Numbered from the stretch's first letter, positions 21,387 to 33,576 are shown. The stretch is DNA of 64,000 nucleotides from Limnephilus marmoratus (GCA_917880885.1 OU862927.1:22227450-22291449), one strand, 5' to 3'. Notes: a model not told the origin generated them from the sequence alone. Numbers and translations are program-made.

Positions 21387-21587
21387 CACCCCAAAGTCGT
21401 AGGTCACCCCAAGATTGTAGATCACCCCAAGGTCATAGGTCACCCCAAAGTCGTAGGTCACCCCAAGATCGTAGGTCACCCCAAGATCGTAGATCACCCC
21501 AAGATCGTAGGTCCCCCAGGGTCGTAGGTCTCCCCATGATCATATATCACCCCAATGTCATATGTCACCTAGGTCATAGGTACCCCG
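21387..21587 (+). repeat. 18-bp minisatellite derived from NA-A
   Basis: About eleven units of TCACCCCAAGATCGTAGG with variants. The unit matches the single GGTCACCCCAAG block in NA-A elements. The array runs directly into the next NA-A segment (TTCGCTACGTTTGGTAACTT). A short GATAAG tandem (21365-21383) precedes it. Confidence 0.85.
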
Positions 21588-21655
21588 TTCGCTACGTTTG
21601 GTAACTTAGCAGGGATACCTGGGTTCATTGGGCGAGGTTTGTCTTGTAGTTTTAC
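21588..21655 (+). mobile_element. NA-A remnant beside the minisatellite
   Basis: GTTCGCTACGTTTGGTAACT, TTAGCAGGGATACC and GGTTCATTGGGCGAGGTTTG match the middle of NA-A elements. Confidence 0.7.
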
Positions 21656-21861
21656 TTCAGTCGTGTGGTCTAAAAAAGCACACTCGTTTTTTTTTATTTC
21701 TCTCGAAATTCGCCTCCAGATAAAATATCTGAAACTGACAGTAATTGTGCCAGCCAGGATAAATAATCAGTGGTGGATGAAACAGTAGATCACTTCCTTA
21801 AAACTTAGAGCTTTTCCCGTCATGTATTCTTATCCTGTGAGAGATGTGACGTTGATTTGAG

Positions 21862-22310
21862 AGGCGGGTATGGGCACCGCCGACCCGGGAACCATTTATT
21901 GGACAACCAACACCTCTGCCATAGGTCACCCCAAGTGGTTCGCTACGTTTGGTGATTTAACAGGGGTGCCCGGGTTCATGGGGTGAGGTTTTCCCAGGTC
22001 GTATATGGCGGAAGCGTCTACCCACTTGTTGCGTGGCGGGCCGGATCGAAAGAGACTGGTTTAGAGAGTCTTTCCAGCCATATTCTCTATTTACCCATTG
22101 TCTTGCGCAGCAGTTGAAGGGATGGATTCATACGTCCCCTCCTGAACACACTAACCAGATTCCTACTCACCTCTCATACATTTTCCCTTCTCAAAACTAT
22201 GCTTTCTTCCTTAAAAAGACCCTCTACACAGCATCCCCTAAGATGACATAGGCCCTGAAGAAAATTATTTTCCTCAGGGCCTCCTGTGTGGATCTAATGT
22301 AAAAAAAGAA
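21862..22310 (+). mobile_element. NA-A element, near full length
   Basis: Begins GAGGCGGGTATGGGCACCGC and has ATAGGTCACCCCAAGTGGTT and GGTTCATGGGGTGAGG. It then reads GGCGGGCCGGATCGAAAGAG and ends ATAGGCCCTGAAGAAAATTA..CTCAGGGCCTCC plus an A run. It is a good reference copy. Confidence 0.8.
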
Positions 22311-23057
22311 ATTAAAACTATTTTCAAAATCGTTTTATAAATAACGATTTTCAAAATTGTGGAATAATCTTTAATATTACGACCGATAGGCTTAGGGAGT
22401 GTTTGCATACTTGATAAATAAATAAGTAAGATTTTAAGTTACCCGCGACTGACGAAAAAAGAGCTGATGACCTTGAAACGCCTAAACAGATTTTCATGAA
22501 TTGTAGCTAAGAATCATCTCGATCACTTCAGCTTTCAAACAAAAAAAAACGCATCATAATCGGTCCATTCGTTTAGGAGCTACGATGCCAGAGACAGATA
22601 CACAGGCAGCCACAAAAAATGGCGCCCGACCATAATAAGTTTGTTTAATCTAAGCAAAACAAACGATACTCCATTTCAATAAACGCAATATCACGAAATA
22701 AGCGACCATTTCCTACGACCCCTACGAGTAATACTTTCTTTTGTTAATTCATTGAGAATATTGTACTCCTTTGGTTGCGCAAGCCAAAATATGGTTAAGT
22801 TTAGCAGAAATTAGATTTACCGGACCCAAATTTGGAACTACCGTTTTCAACGAAAATAAAATTTTCTGGGATAAAGGCAAGAAAAATAATGTGTTTTTTG
22901 TTAAACTTATTGTGGGTACCTACCTTAACTTTGTGAGATGTAAAAATGACGTCATAATTCAAACCTGGCGTATTTTAAGTGTCTTTTTGTTCATAATTAA
23001 TATGTATTAAATGTTGTAGCAAGCAGTAACTTGTTAGAAGAATTGTAAATAAGGTAC
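22311..23057. other. Intergenic with a possible Helitron-type scrap
   Basis: GGAGCTACGATGCCAGAGAC and the following CAGA-rich text (22570-22610) resemble a motif common in insect repeats, but termini are absent. No gene seen. Confidence 0.35.
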
Positions 23058-23061
23058 TTGA

Positions 23062-23753
23062 GAGCGTTTAACCAGCCAGCGGCCGAAAATCCACATTTCG
23101 TCGAAAGTGGTTCTTACGACGTGCAGGGTGGTTACAATGAGAAAGATTAATTATTCTCCGCACCAGCTTTTTAAAATTATAACTCAATATCGGTTTTATA
23201 CCTACATCCAAAAATGCTGAAAGACGTGATGATAAAACTATTAAAATAATGTACTTTTTAAATTATTTTTTATTATAAGTATTTATCATTTTTCAATAAT
23301 GTCCAAGTTAAATAAGAATGTTAAAAAAATCTGAAATATATTAGTGTGCGCAAGTGCGCAAATAAATACACAAACGGACCAATTTTCGTCAAGAAACACA
23401 TGTACGTATATATTTTTTAATGATTTTATTTAAACTAAAAATAAAATTCTAAAACATGCAAAACCCAGATAATGTATGGATTTATTTTACTGCATGATTA
23501 TATGATTTGAAATAGGTGTGGTGTAATACAAAATCTTTTTTGAAAATTTAACAAATCTGCCAACGACCTATGGTATAACCTTATTATACTAAAAATACAT
23601 TTTTTCTCAAAATTTAAAACATGCGAATGAATGCTAGATAAAAGAACAATCTTCCGAAATCCATTTATAATTTTTTTAAATGGAAAAGAGTCAATACGTC
23701 TTAAATCTGATTTAAAAATGACATATTTCTGGTTTTCTCTGGTAATACCCTAT
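23062..23753 (+). mobile_element. Family D element (degenerate TTAA ends)
   Basis: Starts GAGCGTTTAACCAGCCAGCG and ends near TTCTCTGGTAATACCCTATTA. It is collinear with the copies at 35.1 and 57.8 kb. The flanks are TTGA and TTAT rather than TTAA, so this copy is older or decayed. Confidence 0.75.
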
Positions 23754-24339
23754 TATCAGATTCAAGAATCTGTTATTTTATAGATGGTGCTAGTTTAATT
23801 ATTTTAAGAAAAAATGCGTTTTACAAGTATGCTTATAAAAATAAAAATATTAAGATGAATTAATTGTTTGCACCCGTACATATTTATTCTCGCACCATGT
23901 TCATACTCGTACATACTAACATGGGTCAATAGTTATGTCCACAATGAACGCATTTTTTTCAAGAAAGGCTTTCAAATAAAATATTGATTTGAGTCACCGG
24001 CATAATTTTATATTTGTAAGCGTTTCTTGAAAGATTTGAGTTTGTTTATGGACAAAAGTATTTTTTCACATTCATATTATCCAAGTACGGGTGCAAATAA
24101 CTAATTCATCTTAAAATATTAAAACGTAACTTGCAAAAATGTTTTATTGCTAAAATAATTGAACTAGCGTCGTTTACGAAATAGCGGATTATGAATTCGT
24201 TTATGTATCACATTAAAAGATGATCTTAGAGATATAACTTTATTTTAACACTTTACGAGTTTCAAAAATGCTCTTCCTTCATCAGAAAAATATTAAAACT
24301 AACATAGGATATAAAAATGTACATTACATAAATCAATAG

Positions 24340-24516
24340 TGTGAAAACATTAGGATTTCTACTGAGAACCATTATAAACTTTAATTCACTTCCTGTCGTG
24401 AAATTTTTATTTGTCTCATAAGTTCGTAACCAATTAGAGTATAATTCCGTTATTTGGGCACCCCACCATAAAATTCATATTGAAAATATCGAAAGAATTC
24501 GGCGAATGTTTTAACG
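24340..24516 (+). pseudogene. Jockey/CR1-type LINE RT fragment
   Basis: A single frame with stops reads KTLGFLLRTI...VRNQLEYNSVIWAPHHKIHI then ENIERIRRMF. This is the 'R..LEY.S.IW.P...I..IE..QR.F' region of LINE reverse transcriptases. It is about 58 codons, truncated at both ends. Confidence 0.65.
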
Positions 24517-24573
24517 ATTCTCGTAACTTTAAGTGAAATATCTCCCTAGAACCATTTAACAATTTGGTTTCGT

Positions 24574-24785
24574 TGTAAGATTTTCACGGCCAAAAGTACT
24601 TTCGTTATTTGTTTTTGGGGTATTATGCCGTGTTGCGCTCCCTCCTTCTTTAGCCAGCGTTTCGGACATCGTTGCAGTGTCCATCAACAGGGCAGATCCA
24701 ATCTGCAACGATGTCCGAAACATTGGCTAAAGAAGGAGGTAGCGCAACACGGCATAAAACTCAAAACAAATAACGAAAATTAACA
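24574..24785. mobile_element. Palindromic MITE (family P)
   Basis: Left border GATTTTCACGGCCAAAAGTA. The arms GGCTAAAGAAGGAGGTAGCG and CGCTCCCTCCTTCTTTAGCC are inverted around CATCAACAGGGCAGATCC. It is almost fully self-complementary. Confidence 0.8.
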
Positions 24786-25153
24786 ATTTGTTTAAAAATT
24801 TAATATCTCACACAGATTAGTAATCAGAAAATAATTCACTTTTGGGAGTTTTTCTCTGCCACGTCTTCCATCAATATTACCACGTTATACCAGTTGAGTA
24901 ATTTTGTATACGAATAGAGATATTAGTGTGACCAAAATGTATTTATTGCAATTTTCATCCATTCTGTGAAGAGTCTACGTTCGTCACTCTATCTTCAAAC
25001 TCACTAATCGGTTTTGAACCAAAGTTTTAATGCCTCACAAGTGAAGAGATGAAACATCACAACTCACAATGCACCATTATTTTGTATAAATTAGTCAAAG
25101 GTGAAGAAACTCTCCTTTTTTATTTTATCTGTTTACATATTTATTATTAAATA

Positions 25154-25794
<641 letters not shown>

Positions 25795-26097
25795 GCCTAT
25801 TTAGGCTTTTACATACATATATATAACAATATAAACGAAATTATACTAGTAAATAGTGCAGGAAACTACTGTTTAAAACACTTGCACAAAAATAAATACA
25901 AAGTAAAAATATTAGGTACTGAATTTGAACCACACAGGATCTAGGTACAAAATACAAAAAATCCGAAATAGTTTTTTCTTTCAGCCAACAAAATACTGTC
26001 AATTTATATATTTATTTATTATATTTAAATAACTGAACTCCCCGGCGTCGCTCGAATATTACGCAGAGTTGTTCGAAATCATATGTTTTCCCATCTC

Positions 26098-26828
26098 ATT
26101 TTGAACGATAATAAGGAACTCCAGTGAAAATATTATGGCTTTAAAAAATATGTTCGTATGTACCAATAAACATTGATTCTGAATATATAAGTTTTATTAA
26201 ATAATATTAAACGCAGAGTTTTTAAAAAATTATTAAAAGTCCATTTTTAATCCGGTCCTAGAAACACGCCGTCAAGTTGGTAGTATTAAAATGTTTAGTG
26301 GTGACGTCACTGCTCACCGTGTCGGGACGTCACCGTAAAGTCATTGTATGGGAATGTAGGTATGACACAAGCCATCGTATTAACTTATTCGTTTATTTAC
26401 ATACTGTTTATAGAGATTTAGTTGTTGTGTTTATTGAAATATTATTTAGGCCTTAATAATTCATTTTCAAAAATAAAGGTATCCTCTTTTTAGTTTATCT
26501 CTATTATTGAAAATATTCAAAAACTACTGCACAAATAAAATAGTAATGCTACTCTAGGGAGAATACTTCGAACACCGAATTTCAAAATGGCGGCAGTTGA
26601 TCAGCTGATTGCCCGATCTTATAGAAACTTTTCAGGAGTGATGACGTCACACGATTCACTACACATATGGTGGTTTTCGGGGATCTTGAAAAATTAAAAC
26701 TTTGACAATTATTTTAACTATTAAAACTAACTCTAAAATAAAATAAGCAATTAAAGTTAGAAGGTAATTCATTATTCATTAAAAAAAATTAAAAATTGGA
26801 CTGGAGTTCTCTATTGTGCAAAATATTA
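26098..26828. mobile_element. Possible MITE with imperfect TIRs
   Basis: GAACTCCAGTG at the left (26114) and CTGGAGTTCTC at the right (26800) are inverted, within a longer imperfect match (ATTTTGAAC..AATA / TATTGTGCAAAAT). The interior has two TGACGTCA-type sites. Exact ends and target duplication are unclear. Confidence 0.4.
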
Positions 26829-28320
26829 TCAAGATGTAACAACATTATTTGTGGCTTTGGGGCAGATTTGATTTGTATACACGTCTACAGTTTTATTTCA
26901 AGATTCATATAGGTCACTATTGAGAAAGATTCTTGCTTCCATGTCAATGCGTTTAGTATCCAGGTTTTTAGACAATACACTACAAGAGCAAGCACATAAC
27001 AACGCACAATTCTAATTCGTAAATTAATTAAAGGTCAAATCTCGGTCAAAAGATCAGAATTCAACTGCAAAACTGAAGTAATGTCGAAATCAGCAAAATT
27101 TATTTTAACCCTTTAGTAAAATGAAATGCATGGTCCAATCAGTATTCAACACCGCACTTTTATTTTCACCGCGCCCTGAGTATTTAGCCGGTTCCAATAC
27201 AGAAATGCACCATTTGGGAGGTCGTCATGTTTATAGGCTAATATTGACCTGACGGCGTTGTTCAGTTTTAGTGTAAAGTCAGAGGCGGCTTCGGGGGATT
27301 CCACGAAAGCCTATTTTTTGTTTGACGCTGCAATATATTTCTGTTGTTCGCAGCCTGTTTCATAACGCTGATGGATTTCATACGTAGGTATTTGTGTTCC
27401 AATTTACCATGCAGATCGGAGGAATCCAGAAGTTGGACTTCCGCACATTAAGTTTACTTACCTATACGGTGGACAAGTCAAGTACCGCTATATCGCCAGT
27501 CTATCAACAACCATCGAAACAAAACGTAACGTAACATTTCGCTCGACGTTGAAATATTATTTTCTATCAATCGGAAGCGTGTAATGTGAAGCATTATAAT
27601 ATCGCCGTCTTTACAGAATGCTTTGTGTGAACCGCTTCATCCTAACGTGACTCAAACTATATCGTGGTTATAATAACCGAACAATCTTACCGTACGCCTT
27701 GGATACACCTATGACCGCCGCCAAATGAAGATCAAGCTACGAGACAACAGTGAGTATTGCTTAATTGTGTATACCGGATCTTGTTTGGTGATTGGGCATA
27801 ATTCTATCAAAATCCATAAGCATTTCATTTAGCAAGGAATAACCACAGGTTATTCTAAACCCCCGTGCCATCGTGCACAATTCACAGCCAGTTGGTTTAA
27901 AACAACCCATGTATTGGGAGGCGCGGTCTGATAAAGATGGAAGACCACCTAGTTATAGTGGTATACGTCTAGCTTTGGTGATCAATTTCTATAATGGTCC
28001 AAATATTTACAAAAATTCTTGAAAAGTGGCTATTTTTCAGTTTCAGAAAGTGGATGTTTTTTACGAAATAAAGATATTGATATTACATCTTCGTAGGTAA
28101 AATGCGTATTTAAACCGCCTGAATCCATTTGATTTGACAAAATATGACATCAAAACTGTAGTCTTCTGTCATTCGACAACGCACATCCAAAAGCGCCTGC
28201 GGCGCGACGCCAAAAGCGGCATTGCCAGGCTACGCCGTGTTTTAATTACAGAGTCACAAAAATTGACACGGATCTTATATATTATTTAAAACACCGTTAA
28301 AAGGTTCGGGTTTTTTTTGT
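26829..28320. other. Sparse repeat-poor DNA
   Basis: No complete gene or recognised repeat. Base composition rises in GC at about 27160-27760, where a weak candidate first exon is noted separately. Confidence 0.35.
27725..27749 (+). other. Weak candidate first coding exon
   Basis: CGCCGCCAAATGAAG is a favourable start context. The frame reads eight codons (MKIKLRDN) and meets GTGAGTATT, a good splice donor, at 27750. No downstream exon was found in the window. It is only a suggestion. Confidence 0.15.
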
Positions 28321-28324
28321 TGTT

Positions 28325-30236
28325 ATTAACTAACTAACTAACTAACCATCACGCCGTTTCCCCGCAGGGGTAGGCAGAGAGGACGGACCGCCAAACATCC
28401 CGGTCTTGGCACACATTCCTTGCCTCGTTTACATTCATACAACGTCTCATACATTCTCTTCTATTATTCTGACTCTTGACATGGCCCGACTCAAGTATCT
28501 GATTCACTTGGTCGTGCCATGTCTTTCTTGGGCGTCCTTGACTTCTTCTACCATTCACATTTGCGTCATATATTCTCCTTACACTCCTTTCTTCGTTCAT
28601 TCTCTCTACATGCCCAAACCATCGGAGCGTTCCTTTCTTGATCTTACTCATCACGCTTACATCAGCCTTGCATTCTTTGCGGATTTCCACATTTCTCACA
28701 CGATCATACATGGTTTTACCACACATACGCCTCAGGGATCTCATTTCTACAGCGTTCAGTCTACTTTCATCCTTCCTCTGCCAGTTCCATGCCTCACTGC
28801 CATACATCAGGGTAGGTACCAGTACTCCATTATGGACAGCTAGTTTCGCGTCTTTGGACAGTTTTTTGTTGCTGCCAACGGCGTTCAGTCCTCCATTAAT
28901 AGAGTTACCTGCATTCACCCTTCTTTCAATATCTCTATCAGCCTTCCCATCTCTCGTAAACATACTTCCCAAATAAACAAACTCATCCACCTGCTCCAAG
29001 TATTCATCATTCACAACTATATTGCATACTGTTTTCGTACTCTCTCTTTCAAACACCATGACTTTAGACTTACTTACATTCATCATTAACTCATTCTTCA
29101 TGCATACTTCGTTCATTCTTGACACGAGAGACTGTAGATCTTCCATACTGTTAGATATCAGCACCGCATCATCAGCATACAACAGGCAACATACTTCTAG
29201 ATTACTCAATTTCGCACCCAATCCCATCTCTTTCAATTCTTGCATACAATTATCCATATATAGATTGAATAACCACGGCGACATTACGCAGCCTTGTTTA
29301 ACACCTTTTGTGATGTCAAACCACCCCGTAAAATCGCCGTTCACCCTAACACATGCAACGCTTCCCTCATACAGAGACGCAATTGCCTGTATGAGATACT
29401 TATTCACTCCATACTTGGACAATACCTTCCATAGCTTTTTCCTGTTAACTCGGTCGTATGCTTTTTGTAGATCTACAAAGGCACAGAAGAGTTTCTGTTT
29501 TTTTGCAAGAAACTTTTCAGTGAGCATACGCAATGAGAAAATCTGGTCCATGCATCCCCTTCCACTCATAAAAGCACCTTGCACATCCCATATTTTATCT
29601 TTTGTTTCCATTCTTACCCTTTCAATCAATATTCTACCATACAACTTGCCCACTGTACTAAGAAGGCTAATAGCCCTATGATTCCCACATTCCATACGTG
29701 ACCCTTTACCTTTGTACAATGGCATGATTACAGCCCTTCTCCAATCTAATGGCGTGTAACCCTCCTCTAAACATTGGTTAAAAAGTCTGCACAACCATGT
29801 GAGAATAATACGGCTATCTCCTTTAAAGTATTCTGCAGCAATATTGTCGAAACCCACAGCCTTACCATTTTTCATACATTTAATAGATTTTTTTATTTCA
29901 TCCATGCTGATTTTGGTAACATTCACTCCATCATCGTTCATCACCGATTCACCGCTTGGATCACAGTCACTCGGGTTACTTTCGAAGACCTCCTCGAAAT
30001 ATTTCATCCATCTCTCTTTAATTTCATTCTCATTCGTCAACATTTGTCCATCTTTCGATTTTATCACTTTCATGCTTCGGTTCTCTGGTCCACTCCGGGA
30101 TCTTTTGACCTCCTTCCAAAACAGTTTTATGTTTTCTTGGAAGTGGTTTGTCATTTTGATTCCCTCTTCTTCTTCCAGGCGTTTTTTCCGTTCTTGTTTC
30201 CGTTTTTTGTTATTAAGGCTATGTAAAAAAGCCCAT
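28325..30236 (-). mobile_element. GTTA-tailed RTE LINE, longest copy
   Basis: Read on the minus strand, the element starts abruptly near 30236, inside the coding frame (HSLNNKKRKQERKKR precedes the first ATG). It ends in CCCCTGCGGGGAAACGGCGTG, ATGG and TTAG repeats. The N-terminal endonuclease is missing, so it is a 5'-truncated insertion. Five shorter copies of the family lie in this window. Confidence 0.88.
28349..30154 (-). CDS. RTE-type reverse transcriptase, endonuclease part missing
   Basis: The 601-codon uninterrupted frame runs from ATG at 30154 to its TAG-side end in the GTTA tail. Domains in order: an RT N-terminal region (KNGKAVGFDNIAAEYFKG, residues ~94-111) and the fingers motif RRAVIMPLYKGKGS (~139). 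Then come the palm A motif FVDLQKAYDRVNRKKLW (~226) and the KGVKQGCVMSPWLFNLYMDN motif (~285). The catalytic LLYADDAVLISNS follows (~325), then the thumb VYLGSMFTRDGKADRDIERR (~395). The C-terminal RTE signature is TLRWFGHVERMNEE (~512) and GRRSQGRPRKTWHDQ (~536). All expected catalytic aspartates are visible. It copies element RNA at a nicked target in the nucleus. Lacking the endonuclease, it cannot mobilise on its own. The true start is lost with the 5' truncation, and the ATG used is simply the first in frame. The clean frame implies a young copy. Confidence 0.9.
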   Translation of the reverse strand: MTNHFQENIKLFWKEVKRSRSGPENRSMKVIKSKDGQMLTNENEIKERWMKYFEEVFESNPSDCDPSGESVMNDDGVNVTKISMDEIKKSIKCMKNGKAVGFDNIAAEYFKGDSRIILTWLCRLFNQCLEEGYTPLDWRRAVIMPLYKGKGSRMECGNHRAISLLSTVGKLYGRILIERVRMETKDKIWDVQGAFMSGRGCMDQIFSLRMLTEKFLAKKQKLFCAFVDLQKAYDRVNRKKLWKVLSKYGVNKYLIQAIASLYEGSVACVRVNGDFTGWFDITKGVKQGCVMSPWLFNLYMDNCMQELKEMGLGAKLSNLEVCCLLYADDAVLISNSMEDLQSLVSRMNEVCMKNELMMNVSKSKVMVFERESTKTVCNIVVNDEYLEQVDEFVYLGSMFTRDGKADRDIERRVNAGNSINGGLNAVGSNKKLSKDAKLAVHNGVLVPTLMYGSEAWNWQRKDESRLNAVEMRSLRRMCGKTMYDRVRNVEIRKECKADVSVMSKIKKGTLRWFGHVERMNEERSVRRIYDANVNGRRSQGRPRKTWHDQVNQILESGHVKSQNNRRECMRRCMNVNEARNVCQDRDVWRSVLSAYPCGETA

Positions 30237-31188
30237 AAAAATTATGCAGTTACATACGTAAATAATACGTCCGGTGGTTTCTTTCAGTAGATAGTAAAAG
30301 TTGAAGAAGAATTAAAAAATGTCATTCGCTAGAAGTAAGTTATGGAATTATATTTTATTTTACCAATTATATTTTCCAATCCGTTTCTGGAAACAATGTT
30401 ACTAGCTTGCCAGGCAATTTCAATATTAGTAAAAGTTCGAACAATTACCATAACATAAAGTGCAAAACATTATTTCAGTTTGGTTTTCGGTCACATATTA
30501 CTTATAGGTATGTGAGTACTTTTACTTGTTATGACCGATAGCTTTGGTCACATGTCGTTCATATCCATATATTTTATTTATTTATTTAAAAATGGACCCA
30601 GCGAACTAGGCGAATGCTCGTATCATGGTGGTAACATAACAAAAATATTAAAAATTATACGATTACAACCAAAAATAAATACAGTGACACCAAAATTAAT
30701 GGAAATAATGTAAGTATGTAAATATGATTTATTCACCGATAATTTATTGTTCAAAATCTTTTGGCTGATGAATTTGGGATACCGGGTGTTGGCACGCAAG
30801 TCCGGAGATATTTTTTTTAACTTCTTTAGCACCGTTGTGATTTGAAACTCGATGAAACAGAAGCGAGTGATACTAAAGTTTATTATTTCATGGGTGCTCG
30901 ATTCTAATATAATACGATAAATCCACGGTTCCACGCAAGCCTCCCATGTTCCAGCGGTATAAAGCGCTGACGAATCTTAGCAGCTAGATAATCAGACAGA
31001 CGACCGAGGTTCAAATCCTATTAAATAAAACAAAAACTTTTTTTATTTTTGTAAAATCAATATCCAAGCTTCAAACTGCATCTTGCGACTCCGAAAAAGA
31101 ACCATAAATATTAATAAGATGACCAAGTGTATAGAAAAAGGTGAAATGGAATTCGACGACAAATAAATGGTAAAAATCATCCTTCACT
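30237..31188. other. Intergenic with a possible tRNA-like scrap
   Basis: At 30955-31020, CAGCGGTATAAAGCGCTGAC followed by GAGGTTCAAATCCT resembles box A and box B of a tRNA-derived SINE head, but no cloverleaf closes. No gene seen. Confidence 0.35.
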
Positions 31189-31368
31189 AACTAACTAACC
31201 ATCACGCCGTTTCTCCGCAAAGGTAGACAGAGAGGAAGAACCGCCAAACAACTCGGTCTTGGCACGCACTCCTTGCCTCGTTCACATTCACACATGGTCT
31301 CACACTCATTATTCTGACTCTTGACGTGGCCCGAATCTAGTAACCGATTCACTTGTTCGTGCCATCCT
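31189..31368 (-). mobile_element. GTTA-tailed RTE LINE, 3' fragment
   Basis: AACTAACTAACCATCACGCC, then the complement of the family 3' UTR and a degraded DQVNRLLDSGHVKSQN reading. It is diverged from the long copy. Confidence 0.8.
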
Positions 31369-31374
31369 CTTAAA

Positions 31375-31470
31375 TTTTTAACTCGGTGAAATGGAAACGA
31401 CACTAAAAAGAAACAAACACTCACATCTATTGGATTTAGCATGCGAGAGAATGAGATAGAATGAAATCTC
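31375..31470 (-). mobile_element. Segment shared with the 8-kb hAT interior
   Basis: ACGACACTAAAAAG and TTAGCATGCGAGAGAATGAG are the reverse of motifs in the hAT tandem repeat at 8430-8540. No termini were found. Confidence 0.4.
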
Positions 31471-31489
31471 ACCGCGTTGGCCGCTTTGA

Positions 31490-31877
31490 TAAAGGCAAGG
31501 AAGGGGGAAGGTTGGGAAGGTAGAAGGAGGACGCGGGAGGGGAAGGGGGTGCGGGAGGGGAAGGTGGAATGGGGACGCATGGGAAAGGACATGCAAGAGA
31601 AGGACGATGGAACGGTGGGTACGAGGGAGGAACAGAGGGAGGGAATGGAAAGGAGACATAGTAGCGGTAAGGGATAGCAGAGGATAAATTTTGAAAATTC
31701 ATACTTTTCACACCTACTGCTGTGAGTGGCCTGCTCACGCATCGAAAACCTTCCGATTTATTCCTTTAAGCACCAGACAGGAAAACCAAAAAAATATTGT
31801 ATCCGAATAAACTGATTGAAAACACAAACGCTTTCTTTCTTTGAGTGGCATTACAACGCACGCCGGGAATTTGCTAG
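31490..31877 (+). mobile_element. Helitron fragment with purine tract and CTAGT end
   Basis: The purine-rich tract (31495-31670) includes ATGGGAAAGGACATGCA, shared with the 43.8- and 55-56-kb Helitrons. The right end CAACGCACGCCGGGAATTTG then CTAGT is a Helitron-type terminus. Confidence 0.55.
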
Positions 31878-32461
31878 TAATGAACAAGGTCATATGACGG
31901 TAGCTTCACCGTTTTAGTTTTGAAAGTTTTTCGAATTATTTAACCATTGAACTCTAGATTTGTGTAACCGTAGTTATTTATTTGAAAATATGATATTTTA
32001 TGTATGGTTAGTCGTCACCAACTCCGTTATGCATCCCTCAAATCCAAATGAAATCCCTGAAAAACTTACGCGTAATTCTATTGGTAACAACTTCCCTGTT
32101 TTCAAGGTTTCGAAAACAAGTTTGTGTCTAGAATTGTTTAACTGAACACTGATTCTAACAATTAAGGATGCAATCCTACCTCGCAAAGCAGATAAAGAGT
32201 AATTATATAGATTATCTCCCACTAAAGACATGATTGAACAAAAAATTACATTTATAAGCTTCCTCGCCTTACATTCGAAATATAATAGACAACATTACCA
32301 GGATATTCATTGCGACTGTCTTTGGAATCTTGAACAAGGTGCATAACCTGCTGAGATCTGAAACGGACAAATTACGTAATAAGAAAGAGATAGAGTCTGT
32401 TGACTCATTTTAAGGGCCCGTAACCCGAATTTGTACCGATTTATTACATATTTCCCTTAAA
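31878..32461. other. Intergenic, no gene seen
   Basis: AT-rich with small ORFs lacking recognisable motifs. Confidence 0.4.
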
Positions 32462-32840
32462 CACGGTAAGTTTTAAAGCTATTGAAAAAATATATGTTAT
32501 TCTTGAAGATAATATCTGGACTTTGCCCGCGCCGAAACGCAAATTATATAAAATTCCCAAAAGTAGCAAAAGTATGCTCCAAAAATTATTATAAACACGT
32601 TTGTTTCAGTTATTTCACAAGTTATATGTTAAATTCACAGTGTTTCTTTAAATGCTGTTTAAGATAATGCCTGCAAGATTTTTGCTGTATTTTAAACGAG
32701 TCGTGTTTTATTAAACATTTTCGCAATTTTCGCATCGATTTTGTCGCTGTAAATGTTAGCGCTCTCCTCTAACATTCGTAATTTCGTATCTCTCCATCTT
32801 CTTCTTTTTGGGCCCGGTTGCAGTGCCTTAAGAGATTTTT
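32462..32840 (+). repeat. Repeat E, copy 1
   Basis: Collinear with 39443-39830. Shared blocks are TTAAGTTTTAAAGCT-like, AAAATATATGTTATTCTTGA, TGCTCCAAAAATTATTATAA, TTTTAAACGAGTCGTGTT and CATCTTCTTCTTTTTG. No coding seen; nature unknown. Confidence 0.7.
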
Positions 32841-32939
32841 TTGAAAATATAAGTTGGTCATCAGAACGGACAATAAGTGATTATATTATTTAATGAATAT
32901 GTATTTAAATAAATCAATCTGAATTGTGCAATACAATAA

Positions 32940-33110
32940 TCTTCTATCTTCTATACATATATATATATATATATATATAAATATAAAAATCTAAAAAAGT
33001 TTGTATGTCCGCTATGTGTTGCTAAACCATTCATCCGATTGCGATGAAACTTTGGGGATTCGATGTGTGCATGCTTGCGATGGTTCCTATATGCACCTGC
33101 ACAGGAATGA
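32940..33110 (+). mobile_element. Helitron-like 5' region
   Basis: A TA-rich start is followed by AAAAAAGTTTGTATGTCCGC and ATCCGATTGCGATGAAACTT, a leader also seen at 52.18 kb. No 3' end could be paired. Confidence 0.45.
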
Positions 33111-33576
33111 AAAACTCGTTAATTCAGACGGATCAGTCGATAGCTGATTTTCCAAATACTTTCATCAATATTTTTGGGAGATTTACGCCTAAAATACGAG
33201 GAAGTGTTATTAGGCTTGTCAAAATACAAAAGGCAATTGAAATTGCTCGTCAAGCAACATGAGCAAAGATGAAGGGTTTGTATACTCTAACTTTTCCTGG
33301 TACACCCTTCAGAGTTCAATACCAAGAACAGGTAACTATTACTCACATTAAAGTGGATTGACTATTTCACAGAATCACTGACAGATACTCTAATACACGT
33401 AAACAATCTGTTTATAACTGTAGAAGGATATTAAAGGACAACAAGTCGGACAATAACTCCCCAATTCCAACCATAATTCTAAAGGAACTTAACTCAAGTG
33501 AAAAGCGCCGTGATGAGCCTTCCAAGAATTTCACACATAAGATACTGAATTTTTTCCTGCCTTTTTAAAACGTGTA
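33111..33576. other. Unrecognised region
   Basis: A 72-codon ORF ending at 33262 has no motif I can assign. The remainder is AT-rich and non-coding. Confidence 0.3.

Noticed and set aside
21387..21587. CRISPR-like regular repeat
   Set aside because: Repeats are adjacent 18-bp units without spacers, in a eukaryotic context; it is a minisatellite.
26587..26692. Short ORF starting ATGGCGGCAGTTGATCAG
   Set aside because: Only about 34 codons, inside a likely MITE, without splice or promoter support.
28406..30290. Several plus-strand ORFs of 110-220 codons
   Set aside because: They are antisense to the RTE reverse transcriptase, whose catalytic motifs are on the minus strand.
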